Source: Saliniramus sp050485405 (GTDB lineage: Bacteria > Pseudomonadota > Alphaproteobacteria > Rhizobiales > Beijerinckiaceae). From it: a stretch of 64,000 bases of DNA. Shown here in pieces: positions 43,364-52,546 of this stretch (its first letter is position 1; the number at the start of each line of letters is the position of its first letter). The stretch lies in contig JBJHBI010000014.1 in assembly GCA_050485405.1 (NCBI GenBank), forward strand, positions 6,526 to 70,525, given 5' to 3'. The notes beneath the pieces are model-generated. The model had not been told where the DNA came from. It saw only the letters and a list, made by a program, of their open reading frames with translations, and ran no database searches. The position numbers and the translations under genes are program-made.

Positions 43364-45556
43364 TCATCCGGTGACGCGGTCGACCTTCGCGATGATGCGT
43401 TTTGCGCGCAATTCGGCGATGATGCCGTTCAGGTGCTTGAGATCCCAGACCGAGAGACTGATCTGGATATCGGTGAAATCGGGTGTGCGGCGCTTCATCG
43501 CGAGATTGTCGATATTGCCGTCGTGATCGGCGATCGCCTGGGCGATCTGCGCGAGCGATCCCGGCTCGTTGATCGATTGCAGCGCGATTCGCGCCGGGAA
43601 ACGCTGCGTCGCGACGGCTTCCACGTCCCAGCGCACATCGACCCAGCGATCGGGTTCGTTGTCGAAGGCGGCCAGCGCACCGGACTGGATCGGGTAGATG
43701 GTGATGCCCTCGCCCGGCGTGATGATGCCCACGATCCGGTCTCCCGGCACCGCTCCGCCCTCGGGGGCGAAGCGCACGGGCAGCTCGCCATCGAGGCCGC
43801 GGATCGGGATGGCGTATTCGTCTTCCGGGCCGTGCGGGATCTGGATCTTGACGAAGCTCTCGTCGGACGGCGTCTCACCCTGCGCAGCAGTACGCGCGGC
43901 GGGGGCGTTGCGGCGCTCGTCGGTATAATCGGGATAGACCGCGCGCACGACGTCGCCGGAGAACATCTCGCCGCGCCCGACGGCCGCCATCACGTCCTCG
44001 GTCGAGGCGCGCGCGAGGCGAGGCAGGGCGGCGGTGATCTTCTCGTGCGAGAAGGCCTTGCCGGCGCGTTCGAAGGCGCGCTCCAGAATCTGCGAGCCGA
44101 GCCCGGCATATTGCTTGCGCACGGCGGCGCGGGTGGCGCGGCGGATCGCGGCCCGGGCCTTGCCCGTCATCACCAGCGATTCCCAGGCCGCCGGCGGTGT
44201 CTGCGTCGTGGCGCGGACGATCTCGACCTCGTCGCCGTTGGCGAGTTCGGTGAGGAGCGGCGCCATCCGCCCGTTGATCTTGCAGCCGACCGCCGTGTTG
44301 CCGACATCCGTATGCACCGCATAGGCGAAATCGATCGGCGTGGCGCCGCGCGGCAGCGCGATCAGCCGGCCCTTCGGCGTGAAGCAGAAGACTTGGTCGT
44401 GGAAGAGCTCGAGCTTGGTGTGCTCCAGGAATTCTTCCGGATTGTCGCCCTCGGCCAGAAGATCGATGGTCCGGCGCAGCCATTGATAGGCCCGGCTCTC
44501 GGCGACGAAGCGCGAAATATCCGCGCCTTCCTTGTAGAGCGCATGCGCGGCGATACCGTATTCGGCGATCTCGTCCATGGCGCGGGTGCGGATCTGCAAC
44601 TCGACGCGCTGCTTGCCCGGCCCGACCACCGTCGTATGCAGCGAGCGGTAATCATTCTGCTTGGGCGTGGACACGTAGTCCTTGTAGCGACCGGGCACCA
44701 TCGGCCATGTGGTGTGGACGACGCCGAGCGCCCGGTAGCAATCGTCGATATCCTCGACGATGATCCGGAAGCCGAAAATATCCGACAATTGCTCGAAGGC
44801 GACGGATTTGCTCTCCATCTTCTTCCAGATGGAATAGGGCCGTTTGCGGCGCCCGCGCACCCGCGCATCGAGCCCCTTGGCGGCGAGCAGCGAGCCGAGG
44901 ATCCGCTCGATCTCCTCGACCAGCCGCTCGTTCTTCTGCGAGACGTCCTCGAGCCGCTTGCTGATCGTCAGCCATGCTTCCGGGCGCAGATGCTGGAAGG
45001 CGAGTTCCTCGAGCTCCTCGCGCAATTCCTGCATACCCATCCGGCCCGCGAGCGGGGCATAGATGTCGAGGGTCTCCTCGGCGATGCGCGGGCGCTTCGC
45101 TTCCGGCATGAAGCCCAGGGTGCGCATGTTGTGGAGGCGATCGGCGAGCTTGACGAGGAGCACGCGCACATCCGCCGCGATCGCGAGCAGCAGCTTGCGG
45201 AAATTCTCGCCCTGCGCCGCGCGCTTCGAGACGAGATCGAGCCGCTTGATCTTGGTGAGGCCGTCGACGAGCGCGCCGATTTCCGGGTTGAACAGCCGGG
45301 TGATCTCTTCCAGCGTCGCCTCGGTATCTTCGATCGTGTCGTGCAACACGGCGGCGATGATGGTGGCATCGTCCAGCCGCAGATCCGTCAGGATCGCCGC
45401 GACTTCGAGGGGATGGGCGAAGAACGGGTCGCCGGAGGCGCGCTTTTGGGAGCCATGCGCCTGCATGGCGTAGATGTAGGCCTTGTTGAGCAGAGCCTCG
45501 TCGGCTTGCGGGTTGTAGCGTTTGACCCGCTCGACGAGCTCGTATTGCCGCATCAT
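43364..45556 (-). CDS. rsh: Bifunctional (p)ppGpp synthetase/hydrolase
   Basis: 730-residue RelA/SpoT homologue that makes and removes the stringent-response alarmone. N-terminal HD hydrolase with HDTIEDT (about residue 72), synthetase domain with YRSLHTTV (about residue 305), TGS domain (FTPKGRLIALPRGATPIDFAYAVHTDVGNTAVG) and C-terminal ACT domain. Both active sites look intact, as in the single Rsh of alphaproteobacteria. It lies 238 bp downstream of rpoZ, its usual neighbour. Confidence 0.96.
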   Translation of the reverse strand: MMRQYELVERVKRYNPQADEALLNKAYIYAMQAHGSQKRASGDPFFAHPLEVAAILTDLRLDDATIIAAVLHDTIEDTEATLEEITRLFNPEIGALVDGLTKIKRLDLVSKRAAQGENFRKLLLAIAADVRVLLVKLADRLHNMRTLGFMPEAKRPRIAEETLDIYAPLAGRMGMQELREELEELAFQHLRPEAWLTISKRLEDVSQKNERLVEEIERILGSLLAAKGLDARVRGRRKRPYSIWKKMESKSVAFEQLSDIFGFRIIVEDIDDCYRALGVVHTTWPMVPGRYKDYVSTPKQNDYRSLHTTVVGPGKQRVELQIRTRAMDEIAEYGIAAHALYKEGADISRFVAESRAYQWLRRTIDLLAEGDNPEEFLEHTKLELFHDQVFCFTPKGRLIALPRGATPIDFAYAVHTDVGNTAVGCKINGRMAPLLTELANGDEVEIVRATTQTPPAAWESLVMTGKARAAIRRATRAAVRKQYAGLGSQILERAFERAGKAFSHEKITAALPRLARASTEDVMAAVGRGEMFSGDVVRAVYPDYTDERRNAPAARTAAQGETPSDESFVKIQIPHGPEDEYAIPIRGLDGELPVRFAPEGGAVPGDRIVGIITPGEGITIYPIQSGALAAFDNEPDRWVDVRWDVEAVATQRFPARIALQSINEPGSLAQIAQAIADHDGNIDNLAMKRRTPDFTDIQISLSVWDLKHLNGIIAELRAKRIIAKVDRVTG

Positions 45557-45729
45557 GCGCAGCGCACTCCGTTACCCTTTCACCCACACACCCGTCGCGA
45601 GTGCGCGATTTCCTGCACGAGGATCGGTGACGCGCGAAGGCGGGCGCGGCACAGTTCCGTCCAATGGCTTAGTCATCATGCGGGCATCTTGCAATGCGCG
45701 CCATGGCCTCACGGGCTCGGGAGATGCAA

Positions 45730-45761
45730 AAACCGCTCCATGGTTTCCCATGAAGCGGTTT
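45730..45761 (-). terminator. Terminator after rpoZ
   Basis: A 14-bp stem with one C-A mismatch (45730-45743 with 45748-45761), 4-nt loop and T-run on the minus strand. It sits 34-65 bp after the rpoZ stop and before rsh, which suggests that rsh has its own promoter in the about 170 bp that remain. Confidence 0.85.
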
Positions 45762-45794
45762 CGCAGATGTCGTGCGGGCCGGTGTGAGCCGCGT

Positions 45795-46211
45795 TCAGCC
45801 CTGGTCGTCGTCGTCGCGCTTGGCCGGCGGCTGGAGGCCTTCGAGGCCGCGCAGGAGGTCTTCCTCGCTCATGCGGTCGAAGGGGACTTCCGCGTCGTCA
45901 CCGCCACCCGTCGCCTCGACACCGGCTTCGCCGGCCTGCGGGGCGTTGAGCATCGGCACGGTCTCGGCCTCGGGCTCGTCGACCTCGACATAGCGCTGCA
46001 TCGAATGGATCAGCTGCTCGCGCAGGTCTTCGGGCGAAATCGTCTGATCGGCCACTTCGCGCAGGGCGACGACCGGGTTCTTGTCGCGATCGCGGTCCAC
46101 GGTGAGCGGCGCTCCGGAGGAGATCATGCGAGCACGGTGCCCGGCCAGCAGGATCAGTTCGAAACGGTTCTCGACCTTGTCGACGCAATCTTCGACAGTC
46201 ACGCGAGCCAT
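45795..46211 (-). CDS. rpoZ: RNA polymerase omega subunit
   Basis: 138-residue omega subunit, needed for polymerase assembly and, in other bacteria, for (p)ppGpp response. MARVTVEDCVDKVENRFELILLAGHRARM is the conserved start, followed by NPVVALREVADQTI; the C-terminal tail is acidic and long, as in rhizobia. The rpoZ-rsh order is standard in alphaproteobacteria. Confidence 0.95.
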   Translation of the reverse strand: MARVTVEDCVDKVENRFELILLAGHRARMISSGAPLTVDRDRDKNPVVALREVADQTISPEDLREQLIHSMQRYVEVDEPEAETVPMLNAPQAGEAGVEATGGGDDAEVPFDRMSEEDLLRGLEGLQPPAKRDDDDQG

Positions 46212-46330
46212 GGGCGGCTCCTCTCATTCGGGGAAAGATCTTTCAACCCGGCTCCATACAGGCTCTCGCGCTGCGACACAAGAGGCTTGCCGGCGCGATT
46301 TGCGAGAAAGGCTCTCTCGCCCTGTGCCGG

Positions 46331-47320
46331 TCACTGTCCCGCGAGCACCTCGATATCGCGGTCGAGCCCTGTCACGACGGAGAAATCGCGTGTATAGACC
46401 GCGCCGTCATGACGGGCGATCACCACGTATTCGCCCTCCGCCAGCGTTACGCTGGGGAAGGCTCCGATCGCCTCGCGCACCACGTCGCCGCCCGGGGTGA
46501 GCACGCTGAAGGCGGTGCCGGCGAAAGCCTCGCCGCCGGCGTAACTGACGAGTTTCAGCGTCACGGTCGCCGCGCGGTGATTGAGCGTCGCCTCCGTGAC
46601 CTGCCCGGTTTCGACCTCGACATCGGTGCGCATGATGGAATTGGCTTCGCCGAAGGTCGAGACGACGTGATAGCTGCCCTCGGGCAGGCGCACCATCTCG
46701 TCGCCGCGCACATTCGCCGCGACGAGCCGCCCCTCCTGATCGTCGCCGACGGGCACGAAGACCGAATAGCTGATCTGCGAGGCGGGGACCTGATTGTCGG
46801 AGACGATCCCGCGCACGGCGAGCGCACCGGCACTCACGCGCAGGATCTCGGCGACGTCGCTCCATTGCATGGTGATGCGCCGCGTCGCGGATGCATAGCC
46901 ATAGGAGACGTGCACGATGTAATTGCCGGGGATGAGCTGGAATTCGGGGCGCGGTTCGTCGCTGCGCGCCACGAGCACGGGACGGTCCTCGCCGAATCGG
47001 TCCTCGAAGACGCGCCAGATCAGGCCCGAGGCGATCGGCGCGTTGGTCTGTCCGAACACGGCCTGCAGACGCATCGTCCCGGTCTGCGGCAGCAATTGCC
47101 GCTGCAGCGTGGGGTCGCCGCCGGGCTGGCCGAGCCCCTCGAACATGAAGCGCGTCCCGCTATCGCCGGTCTGGGCCTGTGCGGGGGCGGTCGCGCCGGG
47201 TGTGCCCGGATCGAGCAGAGCAGGCGCGATCAGGCCGAGGACGAGCGCCGTGATCACGATACCCATCATCCGCATCGCCCAAGACCCCGTCGCCCAAGAC
47301 CCCGTCGCCCAAAACTTCAT
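46331..47320 (-). CDS. Exported protein of unknown function with tandem beta-sandwich-like repeats
   Basis: 329-residue protein, not recognised by name. A signal peptide with GIVITALVLGLIAPALL follows an odd N-terminus carrying ATGSW twice. The mature part has repeated segments that each look like a short beta-sandwich: RPEFQLIPGNYIVHVSYG, MVRLPEGSYHVVSTFGEA and VTLAEGEYVVIARHDGA, comparable to carboxypeptidase-regulatory-like folds. The 15-bp coding repeat lies at about 47276-47315. ATG 47320 is chosen from the start of the signal region; the upstream frame is unlikely. Confidence 0.7.
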   Translation of the reverse strand: MKFWATGSWATGSWAMRMMGIVITALVLGLIAPALLDPGTPGATAPAQAQTGDSGTRFMFEGLGQPGGDPTLQRQLLPQTGTMRLQAVFGQTNAPIASGLIWRVFEDRFGEDRPVLVARSDEPRPEFQLIPGNYIVHVSYGYASATRRITMQWSDVAEILRVSAGALAVRGIVSDNQVPASQISYSVFVPVGDDQEGRLVAANVRGDEMVRLPEGSYHVVSTFGEANSIMRTDVEVETGQVTEATLNHRAATVTLKLVSYAGGEAFAGTAFSVLTPGGDVVREAIGAFPSVTLAEGEYVVIARHDGAVYTRDFSVVTGLDRDIEVLAGQ

Positions 47321-47632
47321 CGGTCGAGAACCCCTTCGATATCGTCCGCATGGAGCACCCGCTCCACCGCGCGCATCGCCACACGCGAACCGCGTCACGT
47401 GACCCACATCCTGTGCATGACGCCGTGCGTGCCGCAAATGCGGGACGAAAATGAGGCGGATCGATGCCGAGGGCAAGCCGTGTCGTGATGCCCGTTCATG
47501 CCGCGCGATCGCCTTGCGCGCCGACGCGCCTCTCTCTCCTGCCAAACCGGTTTCCGCCACGGCCACGATTGACGCGGGCGCGGGCACGGTCACAATCGCC
47601 GCGACAGTCGATCATATCAAAGGACGAGCACG
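47321..47632. other. 312-bp divergent region
   Basis: No gene seen between the exported protein gene and the double MaoC gene. Both flanking genes start here in opposite directions, so it should carry both promoters; no clear boxes were found. Confidence 0.5.
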
Positions 47633-48667
47633 ATGGCGCCGCGCCGCTACTTCGAAGACTTCACCCCCGGCACCACGGAAGTTCACGGGCCGATCGGCGT
47701 CGATCGCGCGGCGATCATCGCCTTTGCCCGCGAATTCGATCCGCAGCCCTTTCATGTGGACGAAGCGGCGGCGCGCGAGAGCTTCGTCGGTGAACTGATC
47801 GCATCCGGCTGGCACAGTTGCGCACTGATGATGCGCCTCCTCGCCGACAACATCCTCCACGATGCGGCTTCCATGGGTGCGCCCGGCATCGAGGAGACGC
47901 GCTGGCAGCGCCCCCTGCGCCCGGGCGATTCCGTGCGCCTGCGCAGTACGATCCTGGAGGCCCGGCGCTCGGAGAAGCGCCCGGGCATGGGCCGGGTGCG
48001 CTTTCGTTTCGAGCTGATCGCCGAGGACGACGGGGTTCTCGTCGACCAGACCAACTGGATCATGTTCGGCACGCGTGACGGGCAGGCTGCGATGCTGCGC
48101 CATGGCGACGGACCGAGGGGAGGGGAGGCCGACACGGCCCGCTTGCCGGATCTGCCCGGCGGGGCCCATCCCCCGGCCGAGGCGACGCCGCCGATGCCGT
48201 TCTTCGACGAACTCGCCGACGATATGGAATCGGAGCTCGGCTCCTATGTCTTCACCGCCGACGCCATCGTGAGTTTCGCGCGCAAATTCGACCCGCAACC
48301 CTTTCATCTGGACGAAGCCGCGGCGCGCGAGAGTGCCTTCGGCGGGCTCTGCGCCTCCGGCTGGCACACGGCCGCCGCATGGATGAAATGCATGGTCGGG
48401 CATCGCGAGCGCGGGCGCGCTGCGGCGATGGCGGCGGGTCTGCCGGTGCCGGAACTCGGTCCCTCGCCCGGTTTTCGCAATCTCGTCTGGCGCCGCCCCG
48501 TCTATGCCGGAGACGTGATCACCTATCACAGCCGCGTCACCGACCGCCGGCCGTCACGCTCGCGCCCCGATTGGGGCCTCGTCTTCACGCGCAATACCGG
48601 GATTAACGGGGCGGGCGAGACCGTTTTCGCCTTCGACGGCTGTGTCTTCTGGAAGGCCCGCGCGTGA
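47633..48667 (+). CDS. Tandem MaoC-like (hotdog) dehydratase
   Basis: 344-residue protein with two MaoC hotdog domains (about residues 10-150 and 190-340). Each carries the hydratase site: AREFDPQPFHVDEAAA then ARKFDPQPFHLDEAAA (Asp and His retained), and each has ASGWH...: SGWHSCALMMRL and SGWHTAAAWMKC. Relatives hydrate enoyl-CoA; here the two are fused, where other rhizobia often have two adjacent single genes. AGGACGA precedes the ATG. Function as a heterodimer-like single chain is inferred. Confidence 0.82.
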   Translation: MAPRRYFEDFTPGTTEVHGPIGVDRAAIIAFAREFDPQPFHVDEAAARESFVGELIASGWHSCALMMRLLADNILHDAASMGAPGIEETRWQRPLRPGDSVRLRSTILEARRSEKRPGMGRVRFRFELIAEDDGVLVDQTNWIMFGTRDGQAAMLRHGDGPRGGEADTARLPDLPGGAHPPAEATPPMPFFDELADDMESELGSYVFTADAIVSFARKFDPQPFHLDEAAARESAFGGLCASGWHTAAAWMKCMVGHRERGRAAAMAAGLPVPELGPSPGFRNLVWRRPVYAGDVITYHSRVTDRRPSRSRPDWGLVFTRNTGINGAGETVFAFDGCVFWKARA

Positions 48668-48782
48668 AGGCGATTGCGGGTCGCGCGGGCATGGACTACA
48701 CACCCGGATCGGGCTAGAGACCCTCTGGGCTGGAAATCCGAGAAACCTGTTGCGCGACCGCTGCGGTGGCGCCTGTGGCGAT

Positions 48783-49574
48783 ATGGACGATAGCGTGAGC
48801 GAGAATCCCGAAAAGAAACCGGCCAATACCAAGGCGATCAAGGACGAGAACTCCCTCTACGAGACCGTGAAGGTCATCGTGCAGGCCCTTCTGATCGCGG
48901 TCGTGATCCGCACGCTCCTGTTTCAGCCCTTCAACATTCCCTCCGGCTCCCTCATCCCCACCCTGCTCGTGGGCGACTATCTGTTCGTCTCGAAATATTC
49001 CTACGGCTATTCGCGCCACTCGCTGCCGTTCAGCCCGCCGCTCTTCGAGGGCCGGATCTTCTCCTCCGATCCCGAGCGCGGCGATATCGCGGTGTTCAAG
49101 CTGCCGACGGACAATTCGACCGATTACATCAAACGGGTGATCGGCCTTCCCGGCGACACGGTGCAGATGATCGAGGGCCGCCTCCATATCAACGGCGAGA
49201 TAGTCGACCGGGAGGAGGCTGGCTCCTACCTCTCGCGCGATGCGTTCGGGCGCACGATGGAAGCGCCGCGCTTTCGCGAGACGCTGCCCAACGGCGTGTC
49301 CTACTACATCATCGAGCGCGATGGCGATCGCGGGTTCTGGGACAATACCGAGCTCTACGAGGTGCCCGACGGCCACTTCTTCATGATGGGCGACAACCGG
49401 GACAATTCCACGGATTCGCGCGATCTGCGCGCGGTGGGTTATGTTCCGCTGGAGAATTTCGTCGGTCGGGCCGAGATCATCTTCTTCTCGCTCGAGGAAG
49501 GTGCGTCCGGCTGGCGTGTCTGGGAATGGCCGGTCACGGTGCGCTGGAGCCGGCTGTTCACCGGTATCCAGTGA
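48783..49574 (+). CDS. lepB: Signal peptidase I
   Basis: 263-residue membrane protease that removes signal peptides. One N-terminal helix (VKVIVQALLIAVVIRTLLFQPF), the catalytic Ser in NIPSGSLIPTLLVGD (the usual Met after the Ser is Leu here) and the Lys in DYIKRVIGLPGD. The C-terminal box has GDNRDNSTDSR. ATG 48783 is chosen, the longer frame being unlikely; GTG 48795 is also possible. It starts a lepB-rnc-era operon. Confidence 0.95.
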   Translation: MDDSVSENPEKKPANTKAIKDENSLYETVKVIVQALLIAVVIRTLLFQPFNIPSGSLIPTLLVGDYLFVSKYSYGYSRHSLPFSPPLFEGRIFSSDPERGDIAVFKLPTDNSTDYIKRVIGLPGDTVQMIEGRLHINGEIVDREEAGSYLSRDAFGRTMEAPRFRETLPNGVSYYIIERDGDRGFWDNTELYEVPDGHFFMMGDNRDNSTDSRDLRAVGYVPLENFVGRAEIIFFSLEEGASGWRVWEWPVTVRWSRLFTGIQ

Positions 49575-49623
49575 GGATCGCCGCTTCCGTCCCGCAGCCG
49601 GGGCGTCAGACGAGGATGTCACC

Positions 49624-50343
49624 ATGACGAGGCGTAGCGGCAAACCCGATCTCGCCGGGCTCGAGGACCGCATCGGCCATCATTTCGCCGATACCGCGCT
49701 GCTGGAAGAAGCCTTGACCCATACCAGCATGACGCGCCCTGCGGACGGGCGCACGTTGAACTACCAGCGCCTCGAATTCCTCGGTGACCGCGTGCTCGGC
49801 CTGATGGCGGCCGACATCCTCTTCCACCGCTTTCCGCAGAGCAAGGAAGGCGAGCTGTCGCGTCGGCTCTCCGAACTCGTGCGCCGCGAGACCTGCGCCC
49901 AGGTGGCGGAGAACTGGAACGTCGCGCCGCACATCATATTCGGCCCGGGCGTGGCGCGTACGGCGAACCGCGCGAACCGCTCGATCCTGGCCGATATCTG
50001 CGAATCGGTGATCGGGGCAGTCTATGTCGATGGCGGCTATGCGGCGGCGCGGGCCGTCGTCGAGGCCGGTTTCGCCGATGCGTTCGAGGGCTCGGCGCGC
50101 GCCCAGCGCGACCCCAAGACCGCGTTGCAGGAATGGATCCAGGCGCGCGGGGGAGAGCCGCCGCGCTATGCGCTGGTGGACCGCTCCGGCCCGGAACACG
50201 CACCGAGCTTCACCATCGAGGTCCTCGGCGACGGGCTCGACCCGGTCCGCGGCACCGGTACCAGCAAACGCGCCGCCGAACAGGACGCGGCGGAAAAAGC
50301 ACTGATCTCGCTCGGTCTCAGAAAGGAAGAGGCGCGTGTCTGA
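49624..50343 (+). CDS. rnc: Ribonuclease III
   Basis: 239-residue double-strand RNase that processes rRNA precursors. The catalytic domain has LEFLGDRVLGL (family ERLEFLGD, the leading Glu replaced by Gln before the Arg) and the Mg site ADICESVIGAVYVDGG; the dsRNA-binding domain ends the protein (PKTALQEWIQ, GTSKRAAEQDAAEKAL). It overlaps the start of era by 8 bp. Confidence 0.95.
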   Translation: MTRRSGKPDLAGLEDRIGHHFADTALLEEALTHTSMTRPADGRTLNYQRLEFLGDRVLGLMAADILFHRFPQSKEGELSRRLSELVRRETCAQVAENWNVAPHIIFGPGVARTANRANRSILADICESVIGAVYVDGGYAAARAVVEAGFADAFEGSARAQRDPKTALQEWIQARGGEPPRYALVDRSGPEHAPSFTIEVLGDGLDPVRGTGTSKRAAEQDAAEKALISLGLRKEEARV

Positions 50344-51244
50344 CACCCCCACCCGCGCCGGTTTCGTCGCGCTGATCGGCGCTCCGAATGCCGGCAAGTC
50401 GACGCTTCTGAACCAGCTCGTCGGCTCCAAGGTCTCGATCGTCTCGCGCAAGGTGCAGACGACGCGCGCGCTGGTGCGCGGCATCGCCATGGCGGAGGAG
50501 GCCCAGCTGATCTTCGTCGACACGCCGGGCATCTTCAAGCCGCGCCGGCGGCTCGACCGGGCCATGGTCACCTCGGCCTGGGGCGGCGCGGCGGATGCGG
50601 ATGTGGTCTGCCTCCTGATCGATGCGCGGCGCGGGCTCGACGAGGAAGCCGAGGCGATCCTCGCGCGGCTCGTCGAGGTGCATCAGCCCAAGATCCTGAT
50701 CCTGAACAAAATCGATCTCGTCCCCCGAGACAGCCTGCTCGCGCTTGCCGCCGCCGCGAACGAAAAGGCTGGCTTCGACCATACCTTCATGATCTCGGCC
50801 CTGCGCGGGGATGGCGTCGCCGACCTCACGCAGACCCTCGCCGCACTGATGCCGGAGGGGCCGTGGCTCTATCCGGAAGACCAGATTTCCGAGGCGCCGC
50901 TGCGCGTTCTGGCCGCGGAGATCACCCGCGAGAAGATCTACGACCGGCTGCATCAGGAATTGCCCTACGAGGCACATGTCGTGACCGAGAGCTGGCAGAA
51001 CCGCAAGGACGGCTCGGTGCGCATCGAGCAGACGATCTTCGTCGCCCGCGAGAGCCAGCGCAAGATCGTGCTCGGCAAGGACGGACAGACCATCCGCGCC
51101 ATCGGCCAGGCGGCGCGCGTCGAGATCGCCGAGGCGGCGGAATGCCCCGTGCATCTGTTTCTCTTCGTGAAGGTGCGCGAGAACTGGGCGGATGATCCCG
51201 AGCGCTATCGCGAAATGGGCCTAGAATTCCCCAAGGGCGGCTGA
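50336..51244 (+). CDS. era: GTPase Era
   Basis: 302-residue ribosome-assembly GTPase that binds the 3' end of 16S rRNA. G1 GAPNAGKST near residue 17, G3 DTPGIF, G4 NKID, and the C-terminal KH domain with IVLGKDGQTIRAIG. The GTG start at 50336 overlaps the rnc end. It is the last gene of the operon; recO does not follow. Confidence 0.97.
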   Translation: MSDTPTRAGFVALIGAPNAGKSTLLNQLVGSKVSIVSRKVQTTRALVRGIAMAEEAQLIFVDTPGIFKPRRRLDRAMVTSAWGGAADADVVCLLIDARRGLDEEAEAILARLVEVHQPKILILNKIDLVPRDSLLALAAAANEKAGFDHTFMISALRGDGVADLTQTLAALMPEGPWLYPEDQISEAPLRVLAAEITREKIYDRLHQELPYEAHVVTESWQNRKDGSVRIEQTIFVARESQRKIVLGKDGQTIRAIGQAARVEIAEAAECPVHLFLFVKVRENWADDPERYREMGLEFPKGG

Positions 51245-51252
51245 GGCGGCGT

Positions 51253-52416
51253 TCAGGCGAAGGTGCGTGCCGTGACGCGTCGCACCGCGCGCCAGCCGCC
51301 CCACAGGGCCTGATTCTGCTTGATGGCCCGCTTGCCGCCGCGCGATACGCGTAGCGCCTGGCCGTAGATGCGCCCGCGCAGGGTGATCGCGGCGCAGCTC
51401 TCGTAGAGAGGGATCCGCTCGCACCAGGCCTGCTTGTAGCGCTCGTCGCCCACACCGAGATCGAAGCCCGTCAGACCTTCCGCGCAGGCGTGCTCGATCA
51501 GGTCGTGCAGGGCGATGTCGCCGGGGCTGAAACTCTCGAAACGGCCATCGAACGAGTTGAGGAAGCAGCTGAAATTGCCGTTCAGGCCTGCGCCGAAATA
51601 GGTGGCGGCGACGGTATCGCCCGCGCGCAGGTAATATGCGCTCATGGGTGCTTCGCGCATGCTTTGCCCGCAGCTCTCTTCGAGCAGTTCGAGCATGAAC
51701 CCCTCGGCACCGGGACGCTCGAAGAAATTCGGAATGCCGCAGGCCTTCTTGCGCGCCGCGCGCTGGGCTGCGGCAATGCGCAGAATCCGACGGCAATCCT
51801 CGGCATCCACGGCACGGTGCAGGCTGACCGGGCCGGCGGCATCCGCGAGCAAGGCGCGCTTTCGCCGCAACTGCTTCAACGCGCGTCCCGAGCGGCGCTC
51901 GCGCGCGAGGCTCGGGAAATCGGGATGCAGATCGAGGTGGTAGGACGCACTCGGGCTCGCCTCGGCATCGCCTGCGAGAAAGGGAATGTCGCGTCCAGCC
52001 CAACGCTGCGGCATGTTGGGATAGACGATCGTATCGGCGCCGATCGCGCCGCCTACGCGCCGCATCAGGCCGTCGAGCGTGTCGGCGTCGAGCAGGGCGG
52101 CGCGGGTCGGATCCCAGAGCGGAAACTGCCAGTTGAAATGCCGGGCGCCGACCGGGAGGGCTACCTTCATGCCGAACCGGCGGGCGACGACGAGGGGCAT
52201 GACGGCGAGCGGCGCGCCGTCATGGAACACGCCGACGATCCGCAGACGACCAGGATTGCGCGTCTCGCAATGCCGCCACCAGGCCCGGGTCAGCGCATAG
52301 CCCTGATAGGGCGAGGCCATCGCGCCGGATTCGAGTTCGCGCCACCAGAGCGCGAGTTCGGCGAAATCACCGGCAAGGCGTATCTCGATCGGCTCCCTTG
52401 TCGTGGGGCTATTCAT
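51253..52416 (-). CDS. GNAT-like (CelD/BioF2 type) protein
   Basis: 387-residue acyltransferase-like protein, in the same broad family as 22624-23847. N-terminal part GYALTRAWWRHCETRN...PLAVMPLVVARR, then the CelD-like GNAT core RAGDTVAATYFGAGLNGNFSCFLNSFD and DIALHDLIEHACAEGLTGFDLGVGDERYKQAW. This family transfers acyl or aminoacyl groups in surface polysaccharide synthesis; the neighbourhood gives no support for a substrate. The start is ATG 52416. Convergent with era. Confidence 0.75.
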   Translation of the reverse strand: MNSPTTREPIEIRLAGDFAELALWWRELESGAMASPYQGYALTRAWWRHCETRNPGRLRIVGVFHDGAPLAVMPLVVARRFGMKVALPVGARHFNWQFPLWDPTRAALLDADTLDGLMRRVGGAIGADTIVYPNMPQRWAGRDIPFLAGDAEASPSASYHLDLHPDFPSLARERRSGRALKQLRRKRALLADAAGPVSLHRAVDAEDCRRILRIAAAQRAARKKACGIPNFFERPGAEGFMLELLEESCGQSMREAPMSAYYLRAGDTVAATYFGAGLNGNFSCFLNSFDGRFESFSPGDIALHDLIEHACAEGLTGFDLGVGDERYKQAWCERIPLYESCAAITLRGRIYGQALRVSRGGKRAIKQNQALWGGWRAVRRVTARTFA

Positions 52417-52546
52417 CAAGGCGCCGGTCCGTTGTCTCGTATCCGCATTACACTACGGGCGGCCCGCAGCAACGGGACAAAACACTAGACCATAAATATT
52501 GACGCTTCCTTTGCGTGTATCGAAGCGCCCTGCACAAGGTCTGCTG

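Noticed and set aside
43433..45787. 784-codon plus-strand reading frame
   Set aside because: Antisense to rsh, which has all four domains intact. No protein features in the plus frame.
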